Source: UBA2988 sp965237965 (GTDB taxonomy: Bacteria > Gemmatimonadota > Gemmatimonadetes > Longimicrobiales > Gaopeijiaceae). From it: DNA of 64,000 nt. The stretch spans positions 620,001 through 684,000 of the forward strand of contig CBDEGT010000003.1 in assembly GCA_965237965.1 (NCBI GenBank). The letters are read 5' to 3'. The notes below the pieces were generated by a model. The model had not been told where the DNA came from, made no database searches, and worked only from the letters and a program-made list of their open reading frames with translations. Numbering within the stretch: position 1 is the stretch's first letter; each line of letters opens with the position of its first letter. This document shows positions 43,367-52,670 of this stretch, in pieces. The position numbers were made by a program, and so were the translations under genes.

Positions 43367-44428
43367 GTGAACGACCGCTTTCTCCGGGCCATGCGCCGCG
43401 AGTCCGTGGACCGAACTCCGATCTGGCTTATGCGGCAGGCCGGCCGCTCGCTGCCACGCTACCGCGAGCTACGCGACAAGCGGCCGTTCTTCGAGGTCTT
43501 GAAAGATCCCGAGGCATCCGCAGAAATCACCGCACTTCCTCTCGATTACTATCCGTTGGACGCGGCCGTGTTGTACAACGACTTGGCGACGCCTTTCCTG
43601 GCCGCCGGATTCAAGCTGGAGCTCCGGAAGGGCGTCGGACCCGTCGTAGACCGCCCGATCCGAACGGCGGCAGACGTTCGAGCCCTGCAGCCTTTCGAGC
43701 CGCGCGATGCGTTGGCGTTCAACCTCGAGGCGATCCGACTCGTCGTCGAGCGGATCGACGTTCCCGTGCTCGGCTTCGTCGGCGCGCCCTACACTCTGTG
43801 CTCGTACCTCGTCGACGGCCCGCGCTCACCGGATCTCAGCGAGCTCAAGCGGTTCATTTGGGAGCAGCCGGGAGCATGGGCAAGCCTTGCAGCCTACTGG
43901 GCCGATCACCTTGCAGAATTCTGCATCGCGCAGCACGAGGCCGGCGCGGCGGCAGTACAGGTGTTCGATTCCTGGGCAGGAAGCCTCGCAGTGGAAGACT
44001 ACCGCGAGCACGCGCTCCCATGGAGCCGGCGCCTGATCGAGCGCGTGCGCGCGGCCGGGGTGCCCGTCATCCACTACTTCGGCGGCAACCCGGCCCTGCT
44101 CTCGTCGGTCGCCGAAGCGGGCGGAGACGGGATCTCGGTCGACTGGCGGATGCCGCTCGACCTGGCGTGGCGCCAGATCGGCCACGACCGCGCCATCCAG
44201 GGGAACCTCGATCCGCTGGCGCTTCTGGCCGGCTCGGAGGTCGCCGTCACCAAGGCACGTGAGGTGCTGGTGCGCGCGGAGGGCCGTCCGGGACACGTGT
44301 TCAACCTGGGACACGGACTGCACCCCGACACCGACCACCGCGTGGTGGCGGCCGTAGTCGACGCCGTGCAGGCCTTCGACCTGGATGAAGCGCGCGGCCT
44401 TGCCTCGCACGCAGGAGCGCGCATGTGA
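43367..44428 (+). CDS. hemE: Uroporphyrinogen decarboxylase
   Basis: Encodes 353 residues. The signature PIWLMRQAGRSLPRYRELR near the start carries the substrate-binding Arg residues, and GFVGAPYTL and IHYFGGNPALL match later conserved blocks. It decarboxylates uroporphyrinogen III to coproporphyrinogen III in haem synthesis. GTG 43367 is chosen because the family N-terminus NDRFLRAMRRE follows it directly. The stop overlaps the hemH start by 3-4 bases. Confidence 0.96.
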   Translation: MNDRFLRAMRRESVDRTPIWLMRQAGRSLPRYRELRDKRPFFEVLKDPEASAEITALPLDYYPLDAAVLYNDLATPFLAAGFKLELRKGVGPVVDRPIRTAADVRALQPFEPRDALAFNLEAIRLVVERIDVPVLGFVGAPYTLCSYLVDGPRSPDLSELKRFIWEQPGAWASLAAYWADHLAEFCIAQHEAGAAAVQVFDSWAGSLAVEDYREHALPWSRRLIERVRAAGVPVIHYFGGNPALLSSVAEAGGDGISVDWRMPLDLAWRQIGHDRAIQGNLDPLALLAGSEVAVTKAREVLVRAEGRPGHVFNLGHGLHPDTDHRVVAAVVDAVQAFDLDEARGLASHAGARM

Positions 44429-45495
44429 GGGTCTCGGTGCTCGTGCTTGGCTTCGGTGAGCCGGAGACCACCACGCTCGAAGAAGTCACTCCCTTTTTGG
44501 AGCGAATCTTCCAGGCGAACGCCCCGCTCGAGGGGACCACGCTGGAACGGTCGCGAGGCGCGCGCAGCCGCGAGCTCGCGGCGGCGCGGGCGCCTGCGTT
44601 GCTGGAGACCTACCGTGAGATCGGAGGGTCACCGCTCAACGCGCAGTCGCGCGAACAAGCCGCAGCACTCGATGCCGAGCTGGGACGACGGGGACTCGAA
44701 GCCGACTGCCACGTCGCCTTTCAGTTCACCCCTCCCTCTCCAATCGACGCGGTGCGCGCAGCGGTCGCGGGAGATCCCGATGCGCTGGTCGCCCTCCCCG
44801 TCTATCCGTTGTGCGGGCCGTCGACCACGGTCGCTGCGCTGGGGGCGGTCGAGCAGGCCGCCGGCGAGGCCGGCTGGACTCGTGGCGTGCTCGAGGTCGG
44901 AGGATGGCATCTGCACCCGGACTACCTCCCCATGCACACGGACCACGTGCGCTCGTTCAGCAGCAAGGAAGGCGTCGACCCGTGCGACCCACGCACCGCG
45001 CTCCTCTTCTCGGTCCATGGGACGCCCGTGCGATACCTCGAGGGCGGAAGCCGGTACGATCGCTACGTGGAGGAGGCGTGCGCTGGGATCGCACGCGGGC
45101 TCGGGGTGACACGGTACCACGTGGGCTATCAGAACCACACCAATCGCCCCATCGAATGGACCAAGCCGGACGTAGAGGACGTGGTGCGCGGGCTTGACGC
45201 CGACCGGGCAATCGTAGTCGCTCCCAGCTTCATGCATGAGCAATCCGAGACGCTGGCCGAGCTCGATCACGACCTGCGCGCGGTGGCGGAGGCGCAGGCC
45301 CTCGCCTTCCACCGGGTTCCCGTGCCCCACCTCCATCCGCGCTTCATCGGCGTGCTCGCCGACCTGGTCCAGGCGCGCCTGGCGCACGACCACACGTGCG
45401 GCGACATGCGACTCCGTCGCTGTGTCTGCAGGCCGGGTGGGGCGGCCCGCTGCACGAATGGCCTACGCGGAGAGGGCGAGGTCCTGCTCGCCTGA
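44425..45495 (+). CDS. hemH: Ferrochelatase with cysteine-rich C-terminus
   Basis: Encodes 356 residues. SVHGTPVRYLEGG (about 192-204) contains the catalytic His, and the later acidic and His residues of the metal site lie in FMHEQSETLAELD. The last 32 residues hold four Cys at 325, 333, 335 and 343, which could carry a [2Fe-2S] cluster, as known for some bacterial ferrochelatases. It inserts iron into protoporphyrin (or coproporphyrin). It starts at GTG 44425, overlapping hemE by 4 bp, so the two form an operon. Confidence 0.9.
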   Translation: MRVSVLVLGFGEPETTTLEEVTPFLERIFQANAPLEGTTLERSRGARSRELAAARAPALLETYREIGGSPLNAQSREQAAALDAELGRRGLEADCHVAFQFTPPSPIDAVRAAVAGDPDALVALPVYPLCGPSTTVAALGAVEQAAGEAGWTRGVLEVGGWHLHPDYLPMHTDHVRSFSSKEGVDPCDPRTALLFSVHGTPVRYLEGGSRYDRYVEEACAGIARGLGVTRYHVGYQNHTNRPIEWTKPDVEDVVRGLDADRAIVVAPSFMHEQSETLAELDHDLRAVAEAQALAFHRVPVPHLHPRFIGVLADLVQARLAHDHTCGDMRLRRCVCRPGGAARCTNGLRGEGEVLLA

Positions 45496-45711
45496 GCGCG
45501 GGAGCCGGTCCGGTCGACGGCATCGTCATCGCGGCTCACTCCCAATCCACCGTCGCAACCAGGAAGAGGAGCCCCGTAGCCATGGCAGCGGAGCCCCCCA
45601 CTGCCCACTCGCTTCTCACCCCCAGGAGCAGGGACAGCGAGTTCAGCCTACCACCTGGATCGTGCGCGCCGTCCAGGTTCGAGAAGGGCGCCGTCTGCGC
45701 ACCGTGAGGCC

Positions 45712-45786
45712 GGTCAGCGCCCCGGTCGACCCCGGCCCGAGCCGGTCAGCGCCCCGGTCGACCCCGGCCCGAGCCGGGCAGCGCCT
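45712..45786. repeat. 32-bp tandem repeat, about 2.3 copies
   Basis: Two identical 32-bp units (45712-45743 and 45744-45775) starting GGTCAGCGCCCCGGTCGACC are followed by about 11 bases of a third with one change. They lie between hemH and the sigma gene and have no coding meaning. Confidence 0.85.
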
Positions 45787-45902
45787 GGGGTGCCCGGCTC
45801 CAGGCGACCATGGCCAGCTGCCCACTCATGCGGGCGAGCCGTCACATCCCGCCCCCACGGGTCGTTCCCCCTTCTGGAAGCATGTGTCGCGTCAGGAAGA
45901 AC

Positions 45903-45908
45903 TATACT
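45903..45908 (+). promoter_or_regulatory. Possible -10 box TATACT
   Basis: TATACT stands out in this GC-rich sequence, 8 bp before GTG 45917. No good -35 hexamer is seen. If it is used, the sigma mRNA would be almost leaderless from 45917; if translation starts at GTG 45884 the box lies inside the gene. Confidence 0.2.
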
Positions 45909-45916
45909 TTTCCGGC

Positions 45917-46480
45917 GTGGAATTCGACGCGCTCTACGACGAGGTCTTTCCTCCTCTCTTCCGGTACTGCCACCGCCTGACGGGCGATGCGGACGTGGCG
46001 GAGGACGTCGCGCAGGAGGCTTTCGTTCGGCTGCTCGATCGCGGCGTGAGTGGAGAGAGGCCGGCGCTGCGCGTGTGGCTATTCAAGGTGGCGACCCATC
46101 TGATCCGTGACCGTTGGCGGGTCGGTGAGAACCGGCGCCGTCTGCTCCAGATCAACCCGGTCGCTCCGGGAAGCGCGCCGGACCCCGAACGCGATCTCGA
46201 ACAGGGAGAGGACGTGGCGAACGTTCGTTCCGTGCTCGCACGACTGGATGCTCGGGACCGGGAGCTGTTGCTCATGCGTGAGGAGGGGTTCAGCTACAGG
46301 GACATGGCCGAAGCGGTTGGCGTGCAGGCCACCTCGGTGGGAACTCTCCTCGCGCGTGCCCAGAAGCGCTTCACGGATACCTGGACCGCCACCATGGCCG
46401 GGACGACGAAGCGGGGTCGCAGTACGACACGTGGAGGTAGCTCTGGACGGGGTCCGGAAGGGGCCCGAGGAGAGGGATGA
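45917..46480 (+). CDS. RNA polymerase sigma factor, ECF subfamily
   Basis: Encodes 187 residues from GTG 45917, or 198 from GTG 45884. Region 2 contains DVAEDVAQEAFVRLLDRG and VWLFKVATHLIRDRWR. Region 4 contains LLLMREEGFSYRDMAEAVGV and the helix ATSVGTLLARAQKRF. An Arg/Gly tail follows. Its stop overlaps the anti-sigma start by 4 bp (ATGA). Together with the receptor and barrel genes downstream it looks like a surface-signalling module. Confidence 0.9.
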   Translation: MEFDALYDEVFPPLFRYCHRLTGDADVAEDVAQEAFVRLLDRGVSGERPALRVWLFKVATHLIRDRWRVGENRRRLLQINPVAPGSAPDPERDLEQGEDVANVRSVLARLDARDRELLLMREEGFSYRDMAEAVGVQATSVGTLLARAQKRFTDTWTATMAGTTKRGRSTTRGGSSGRGPEGARGEG

Positions 46481-47253
46481 AACATCCTGAAGCGGGGCAG
46501 CTGCGCGCGCTCCTGGACGATGAGCTCTCCGACATGGAGGCGCGGGAGCTGCGCAGCCACGTGGCCGCCTGCGGCGCCTGCGATGCCATGGTGAGGGGCG
46601 TCGAGGAGGCCCAGGTGCTCACGACGGCCCTGCTGGACGCGCTCGACGTCGAGCCGCCCGTCGATCGCGTTCGAGCCCGAATCACGGAGCACCGCAGGAC
46701 GCCGATCGGAGGAGCGCGACGTGCACCCCGACGGTTCTGGCTCGGACGCGCGGAACTGGCGCGAGCGGCGCTGCTCCTGCTCGGCTTCGCCGGTGCTGTT
46801 GCTGCCGCCGTGCATCCCGCTTCCCCGGTTCGACGCTGGATCGCGAGCGAGGAGCCGGTCGTGACCCCTCCTCCGTCCGCTCCCGAAGCAGCGATCGCGC
46901 CCTCGCCCGTGCGGGAGGTGGGGGTGCGTGTCGCAGTCGGCGACGCCGGAGTGCACGTCACGGTGGCCGGCGCATCGAGCGGCGCCGCTCTGGAGCTTAC
47001 ATGGCTCGCGGAGGGACCGGCGGCCGTCTACGCGCCCGAAGGCACGAGCTTCAACACATCGGAGGCTCAAGGCCGGATCGAGGCGCTGATGACCTCGGCC
47101 GGACCGGTGCGGGTGGAGTTGCCCCGCGGAGCCGTCCGGGCCTCTCTGGTGGTGGATGGTGTACGCTACCTGGAGAAGACGGGCGAGCGCATCGTCTTCC
47201 CCGGCCCTCCCGCGCTGGTAGAGGGTGAGCGCGTGCGCTTCCGCGTCCCGTGA
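46477..47253 (+). CDS. Anti-sigma factor with zinc-finger-like N-terminus
   Basis: Encodes 258 residues. H28, C32 and C35 (SHVAACGAC) fit the zinc-binding anti-sigma core. One membrane helix (about 94-110, ARAALLLLGFAGAVAAAV) is followed by a Pro-rich spacer and a beta-rich periplasmic domain (about 145-258, with VTVAGASSGAALELTWLAEG). That large periplasmic sensor part differs from FecR. It would bind the ECF sigma that overlaps it by 4 bp and may sense the state of the TonB receptor encoded next. Confidence 0.78.
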   Translation: MKHPEAGQLRALLDDELSDMEARELRSHVAACGACDAMVRGVEEAQVLTTALLDALDVEPPVDRVRARITEHRRTPIGGARRAPRRFWLGRAELARAALLLLGFAGAVAAAVHPASPVRRWIASEEPVVTPPPSAPEAAIAPSPVREVGVRVAVGDAGVHVTVAGASSGAALELTWLAEGPAAVYAPEGTSFNTSEAQGRIEALMTSAGPVRVELPRGAVRASLVVDGVRYLEKTGERIVFPGPPALVEGERVRFRVP

Positions 47254-47275
47254 CCGAGCCCAGCGAGGATGCCTC

Positions 47276-49056
47276 GTGGATACCCACGCGAGCCACTACC
47301 CCCGCCTCTCCTCCCTTTTCCCGCTTGCACTCGTTCTCGGGCTGGCGCTCGCGCCGGGCGTCTCCGGGGCCCAGTCCGCATCCCCGCGACAGGCGCCGGA
47401 CCGGGCGCGTGATCGGGCGCCGGACCAAGCGCCGGGAGAAGTCCGTGGCGTCGTTCGTGCGAGCGATGGCATGCAGACCACTCCGCTTCCGTACGCGATG
47501 GTGGAGCTGTGGGACGGCGCTGTCCGGCGCGCCGTGCTCGCAGACGGGGAGGGCCGCTACGTCCTGCTCGATGTCCCGCCCGGGCTTCGGCGGGTGCGCG
47601 CGCTGCACGTCGGCCACGTCGCGGGTCAGATCGAGGTTCTAGTGCCTTCGGGTGGCACAGTCTCGGTCGATCTCGAGCTCGGACGCGAGCCGGTCCGGGT
47701 CCCGGCGCTCACCGTCATGGCGAATCCGATCGAGTTGCCCGACGTCGACGCCCGGAAGCTGCGCGTGCAGGCACCCGCATGGGACGCGAGCGAGGTGACG
47801 CTCCGAACTCTCGCCGAGGGAACCGGCATGGCCGAGGCGGGCATCGTGCCCGGACGCGAGGGTGGCGGCAGCCCACCTTCCGATCCGCGCGACGTGCTGC
47901 TCATGCGCGGCTCCACCACCGACCTCAAGCTCGTGCTGCTCGACGGAGCTCCCGTCTACACGCCGTTCCATTTGGGGGGGCTGCTCGAGAGCTTCGACGC
48001 CACCACGATGGGCGGAGCCGCGCTGCACGTTGGAGGTGCACCCGCACGCTACGACGGGGGCCTCTCGTACATCCTCGATCTACGCACGCGCTCGCCCCGT
48101 CGGGACCGCCTGCGTGGGGGTGGATCACTCGACCTGATCAGCGGCCAGGCTAGTCTGGAGGGTCCGCTGGGCGAGCGCGCGAGCGTGCTGGTCGCGGGTC
48201 GCGCCCTGCACGACGGCGCCGCAGCCGTCTGGTCCGGCGGCGGATCACCGTATGGATATTGGGATGGGCTCCTCCGGCTCGAGATGGAGCCGGCCGCAGG
48301 ACATCGCCTCGGCCTCACCGGGTTCGTGAACCGCGAGTCGGTTTTCTTGGAGCTCGCCTCGGCGCTCGGCTTGGCCGGCCCGGACGCGGCGCGTTGGGGC
48401 AACGAGGCGATGTCGTTGGCATACGAAGGCGGTGCCGGCGCCACGCTGGTCGACGTCACGGCCGCAGCGAGCCGCTACGGAGCTGAGCTGCCCGTCCGTC
48501 CCACCTTGGAGGAGCGCGCAGGGGGCCGGACTCAGCCCACCCTCGCGCGCGGCGAGACGGATCGGTTGCGGCTCGCCCTGGACGCGAGCCGGCCATCCGC
48601 GAACGGGCGTACCGCGCTCCGCTTCGGCGGTTCGGTCGATCGGATGGGGGTCGAGTACGGCGCGCGCCGGCTCCACGATCCGGTGCCCGGCTCCGCGGAC
48701 CTCTCCACGTCCGCAACCGTCGCTGGCGGCTACGTGGACTGGACGCGACGGGCGGCGAGCGCTCTGGACGTGCGCCTGGGACTCCGTGCGGACCGCTTCT
48801 CCTCGGACGGGGGTCTGCGCTGGGCCCCCCGCTTCGCGCTCTACTGGAGCCTGTCCGACGCGGCGCTGCTGACCGTGGCGGCGGGGCGCTATCACCAGTA
48901 CACCCGCGCGAGCGACGCGCAGGTCGAGTCGGCGGTCGCCGACGTCGCGAGTGGCATCCAGACCGTGTCGCCCGTGGGCGCCGGCCCGACTCCCTCGCTG
49001 CTTCCGGTGGCCACTGCCGACCACCTCGTGCTCTCGCTGGACCAGCGACTGGAATC
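47276..49056 (+). pseudogene. TonB-dependent receptor, 5' part, split by IS256-type element
   Basis: The first 593 codons of an 800-codon receptor gene. A signal peptide (SGA|QSAS) precedes a carboxypeptidase-regulatory-like domain (about 55-135), a plug domain (about 155-270, with RDVLLMRGSTTDLKLVLLDG) and the first strands of the barrel. After the IS the frame runs eight more codons to TAA 49079-49081. GTG 47276 follows GAGG. The 3' remainder lies at 50443-51064; joining the two at the target duplication restores the frame exactly. Confidence 0.9.
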
Positions 49057-50434
49057 GGAGGTAGGATCAAAAGGTGTGTAAAAAGAGAGGCGACGTACCT
49101 TTCCGCTGAGATTTAAACCAGCGAGCCCGGGTGACAGCCCGGGGAAAGGAACGTCGCCTCATGAGAGAGGATATCGCGGGACCCCAGGGTGCGTCCAGCA
49201 GGCCGATGTGGGAGACGCTCGAGGGGATGGTTAGGGAGAAGGCGCAGGAGTTCATCCAACAGATCATGGAGGAGGAAGTCACGGAGTTGTTAGGCCGGGA
49301 GAAGTCAGAGCGCAGGAGTACGGTGGACTCGGCCGAGGGCTACCGCAACGGATATGGCAAGCCGAGGCGGTTGGCGATGAGCTCGGGCACGATCATGCTC
49401 CGACGCCCTCGGGTTCGGGGCGTCGAGGAGCGGTTCGAGAGTCGGGTGTTGCCGTTGTTCGCACGACGGACGAAGGAGCTGGGTGCTCTGCTTCCGGAGC
49501 TGTATCTGCACGGGCTGGCGGAGGGAGACTTCGAGCTGGCGATGCGGGGCCTGCTGGGCGAGGGGGCCCCGTTGTCGAAGTCTTCGATTCGGCTGCTGCG
49601 GGCGGGATGGACGGCGGAATTCGAGGAATGGTCGAAGCGCTCGCTGGCCGACCGTGAGGTCGTCTACGTCTGGGCGGACGGGATCTACGTGAAGGCGGGG
49701 CTCGAGCGGGACAAGGCAGCACTGCTGGTGGTTCTGGGCGCGATGCGAGACGGGACGAAGGAAGTGTTGGCCCTGAGATCGGGCTACCGAGAGTCGGTCG
49801 AGTCCTGGTCGGAGGTGTTGCGGGATCTGAAGGCACGCGGCATCGAGGCGCCCCGGCTTCTGATGGCGGACGGTAACGCGGCGATCTGGGGCGCAGTACG
49901 GCAGGTATGGCCTGAGGCGGGCGAGCAACGGTGCTGGAACCACAAGATGAGGAACGTGCTGGACCGGCTGCCGCAGCGGGAGCAGAGCGAGGCGAAGGAT
50001 CTTCTCAGGGCCGTGGTCTACGCACCGAGCCGGTCCGAGGCTGTGAAGGCCCGCGAAGTGTTCGCCAGGCGCTACAGGCCGTGGTATCCGAAGGCGGTGG
50101 ACGTACTCGAGGACGACTGGGAGCGGATGGTGGCGTTCCACGACTTCCCCGAGGATCACTGGAAGCATCTACGCACGACGAACGTGGTCGAGAGCCCGTT
50201 CGCTGCGGTACGGCTCAGGACGACGGCGGCGAAGCGATTCAAGCGGGTCGAGAGCGCTACGGCGCTGATCTGGAAGTTGCTCTTGGTGGCCGAGAAGCGC
50301 TTCCGAAGGCTCGACGCTCCTCACCTCCTCAAGGACGTGTTTGAAGGAAGGAAGTTCGAAGACGGAAAGCCCGTCTCAACCCAACAGCGGAAGAATGCCG
50401 CCTGATACGTTTACACACCTATTGACCCAACCTC
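49057..50434 (+). mobile_element. IS256-family insertion sequence with 8-bp target duplication
   Basis: About 1378 bp. The ends GGTAGGATCAAAAGGTGTGT (left) and GGTTGGGTCAATAGGTGTGT (right, reverse-complemented) are near-perfect inverted repeats. The host bases CTGGAATC appear at 49049-49056 and again at 50435-50442, the 8-bp duplication typical of this family. It carries one full transposase in the same direction as the receptor gene it interrupts. Confidence 0.93.
49161..50405 (+). CDS. IS256-family (mutator-type) transposase
   Basis: Encodes 414 residues. The DDE residues are Asp in VWADGIYVKAG, Asp in LMADGNAAIWGAV and Glu in TTNVVESPFAAVRLRT; the family CxxH element is CWNHKMRNVLD. No frameshift or internal stop is present, so the enzyme should be active. 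ATG 49161 is preferred over the GTG 30 bp upstream because the conserved N-terminus begins there. Confidence 0.95.
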   Translation: MREDIAGPQGASSRPMWETLEGMVREKAQEFIQQIMEEEVTELLGREKSERRSTVDSAEGYRNGYGKPRRLAMSSGTIMLRRPRVRGVEERFESRVLPLFARRTKELGALLPELYLHGLAEGDFELAMRGLLGEGAPLSKSSIRLLRAGWTAEFEEWSKRSLADREVVYVWADGIYVKAGLERDKAALLVVLGAMRDGTKEVLALRSGYRESVESWSEVLRDLKARGIEAPRLLMADGNAAIWGAVRQVWPEAGEQRCWNHKMRNVLDRLPQREQSEAKDLLRAVVYAPSRSEAVKAREVFARRYRPWYPKAVDVLEDDWERMVAFHDFPEDHWKHLRTTNVVESPFAAVRLRTTAAKRFKRVESATALIWKLLLVAEKRFRRLDAPHLLKDVFEGRKFEDGKPVSTQQRKNAA

Positions 50435-50442
50435 CTGGAATC

Positions 50443-51064
50443 CGGAGTGCGCTTGGGCATCCAGGGCTTCCTCAAGGGGTTCTCCGGCGTGCCCGGCCCT
50501 GGAGCGGGGCGGCTGACGTCGTCCGGACTCGACCTGCGCGTGCTACGCGAGGGCCCGAACGTCACCGCGTGGCTCGGCTACTCACTCGCTTGGTTCTGGT
50601 ACGGGAACACGCAGGTAGGTTCTTCCACCGGCGAGTTCACAGGTCGGCACCTGCTCACGGCGGGGCTGACGGGGGGGGTCGCAGGCCCGATCGGAGTTGA
50701 CCTGCGGGTCTCCTTCAGCGACGGGCTCCCGTACACCAGCGTCGACTTCGCTTCGGATGCGGCACTCGAAGCGCCTGGGCGCGGCACTTCCCTCTCCAAC
50801 AGCGGCGAGGCCACGTCGGGAGGTCCGGCGCTGGCGGGCGGCCCCGCTGACGGCTTCCTGAGGCTGGACGCGGAGATCCATGCAGACCTGGTCCCCGTCT
50901 GGGGCGGACGTTCCTTTGCGCTGCGACCCTACCTGAAAGTGTTGAACGCGCTCGCCCGGCGTGACGCCTTGTTCTGGTATTTCGCGCCCTGGCGCGACCC
51001 TGAGGTGCAGCCGCTCGCAGATCTGTCGCTGGTGCCCGTAGTGGGGTTGGAGTGGCGCTTCTGA
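50443..51064 (+). pseudogene. TonB-dependent receptor, 3' part
   Basis: The last 207 codons of the receptor, encoding the final barrel strands with alternating aromatic residues and a terminal Phe (GLEWRF), the mark of an outer-membrane barrel end. Without the IS and one target repeat it continues the 5' part in frame (RLES, then GVRLGIQGF). GTG 50447 is a possible internal start, but such a fragment could not reach the outer membrane without its signal peptide. Confidence 0.9.
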
Positions 51065-51146
51065 TCCGAGCCGGGAGCCGTCACGGGAAGGACTCCTCGA
51101 TCGTTCTTCCGTGGCGAGTGGGATCCACCCCGGCAGGAGACGCCAC

Positions 51147-52634
51147 ATGTCAGGTCGACGTTCGCTTCTTCCGACTCTCACGTTGTGCCTGTTCGCTCTG
51201 GTGGCCCCGCTGGGAGCGCCTGCTCAGACCATCGGGCTCCGCACCGTCCCAGTAGCAACCGGCGATCAGTTCCTCGTCCACGCCTCGCGCACCCTCGGCA
51301 TGGGAAGCGTCTCGATCGCGATCGACGACCCTTGGCTCGATCCCTTTCTGAATCCGGCGCTCGGATCACGGCTGGAGGAGTCGGCGTTTCTCGCGGCGCC
51401 CACCTTCTACGGGATCGAGGGTGGCAACGGAGCCGGTCGGACCGTTCCGCTCACCGGGCTGTTCGCGGGTAGCGCCTGGTTCGGGGGCACCTCCGTGGCG
51501 CTCCAGCAAATCATCGACGAGAACGGTGGCCCCGAGTGGGTGTTCCTTCCTGGTACCTGGATCGATCCGGCCTGGCCGCGTCGGCTGGACGCGAGTGACG
51601 CGACCAATACGTACGCGAGCTTCTTCTTGGGACGCCGACTCGGCCGCGGTTGGTCCTTCGGCACGGGGGCATCCATCGCCAAGCTCAATGCCGTCGACGG
51701 CGTGGATCTGCTGTACGCGGGAAGCCAGCTGATCGAGCAGAACGGCGGATCCTGGGATATCCGTGCCGGCCTGACCGGCGACTTGGGTGGCGGACGGAGG
51801 CTCGAGGCCGCGCTCGTGCACGCACGATTCTCGATGGACCACGACGTCACCTACCTCGAGTGGCGCTTCGATCCCAACACCTATCTGGTCGAGGTGATCG
51901 AGCGCGTCGAGGAAAACTCCGACCGGACGCGGACGACCGGTCTGCACGCTGCCTTCACGGCGCCGGTCGGCGAGGGTTGGCGCGCCGGCTCGCTGTTCAC
52001 CGTCAACAGGAAGAAACACCCGGCGATTCCCAATTACGACCTGGCCAACATCCCGCGCGATCCGGGTGATTCCTGGGCGTACAACCTGGGCGTGGGCTTG
52101 GGGCACCAGCGCGGTCCGCTGCGCTTCGGCGTGGACGTGGTCTACGAACCCGTGTGGAGCGAAACGTGGGCGGAGGCCGGAGACACGATCCGCACCGCGG
52201 GTGGGACGCTGCTCGAGCCGGGTGATCATACCGTCGAGAACGACTTCTTCCTGTCCAACCTGCACCTGCGGTTGGGAATCGGCCGAGAGACGGAACGCTG
52301 GGGTTTCCAGCTCGGGCTCCAGGCATCGTCCCACGACACCGAACTGGAGCAGTGGAACGTGGTTTCGGCGATCCGGCGCAAGGAGGACGAGTCCTGGATG
52401 GAATGGACCCCGTCGCTCGGCGCGGTCGTCAGGTTCCCCGACCTGGAGGTACGTTACGCCGGCTGGATCACGACCGGGACCGGCCGACCCTCGGTGGATT
52501 TCGTCCCTCGGGGCGGGCGCGCCGAAGCACTCGACAGCGCGGCAGACTTCCTGGTCGCACCTTCGGGACCGCTCGTGCTCCAGGAGGCGCGCGTCTTGTC
52601 GCACCAGTTGACCGTCCGACTGCCGCTTCGCTGA
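51147..52634 (+). CDS. Outer-membrane beta-barrel protein (FadL/PorV-like look)
   Basis: Encodes 495 residues. The signal peptide has a likely cut APA|QTIG. The mature protein alternates hydrophobic and polar residues throughout, has LGMGSVSIAIDDPWLDPFLN near the start (as in outer-membrane proteins of the FadL or PorV type) and ends in a strand HQLTVRLPLR. CAGGAGA stands before ATG 51147. It follows the split receptor by 82 bp in the same direction and probably shares its regulation. Confidence 0.72.
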   Translation: MSGRRSLLPTLTLCLFALVAPLGAPAQTIGLRTVPVATGDQFLVHASRTLGMGSVSIAIDDPWLDPFLNPALGSRLEESAFLAAPTFYGIEGGNGAGRTVPLTGLFAGSAWFGGTSVALQQIIDENGGPEWVFLPGTWIDPAWPRRLDASDATNTYASFFLGRRLGRGWSFGTGASIAKLNAVDGVDLLYAGSQLIEQNGGSWDIRAGLTGDLGGGRRLEAALVHARFSMDHDVTYLEWRFDPNTYLVEVIERVEENSDRTRTTGLHAAFTAPVGEGWRAGSLFTVNRKKHPAIPNYDLANIPRDPGDSWAYNLGVGLGHQRGPLRFGVDVVYEPVWSETWAEAGDTIRTAGGTLLEPGDHTVENDFFLSNLHLRLGIGRETERWGFQLGLQASSHDTELEQWNVVSAIRRKEDESWMEWTPSLGAVVRFPDLEVRYAGWITTGTGRPSVDFVPRGGRAEALDSAADFLVAPSGPLVLQEARVLSHQLTVRLPLR

Positions 52635-52670
52635 GCGAAGAGCGGCGTTCCGTCCGGGCGCGCCGCCAGC

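Larger units (their letters stand above)
45496..45916. other. Intergenic region before the third ECF sigma gene
   Basis: Roughly 400 bp without a convincing gene. It holds a 32-bp tandem repeat at 45712-45786 and a TATACT box at 45903-45908. The reading frame of the sigma factor stays open through it, but the translation is Pro/Arg-rich and unlike protein, so it is taken as non-coding. Confidence 0.55.
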
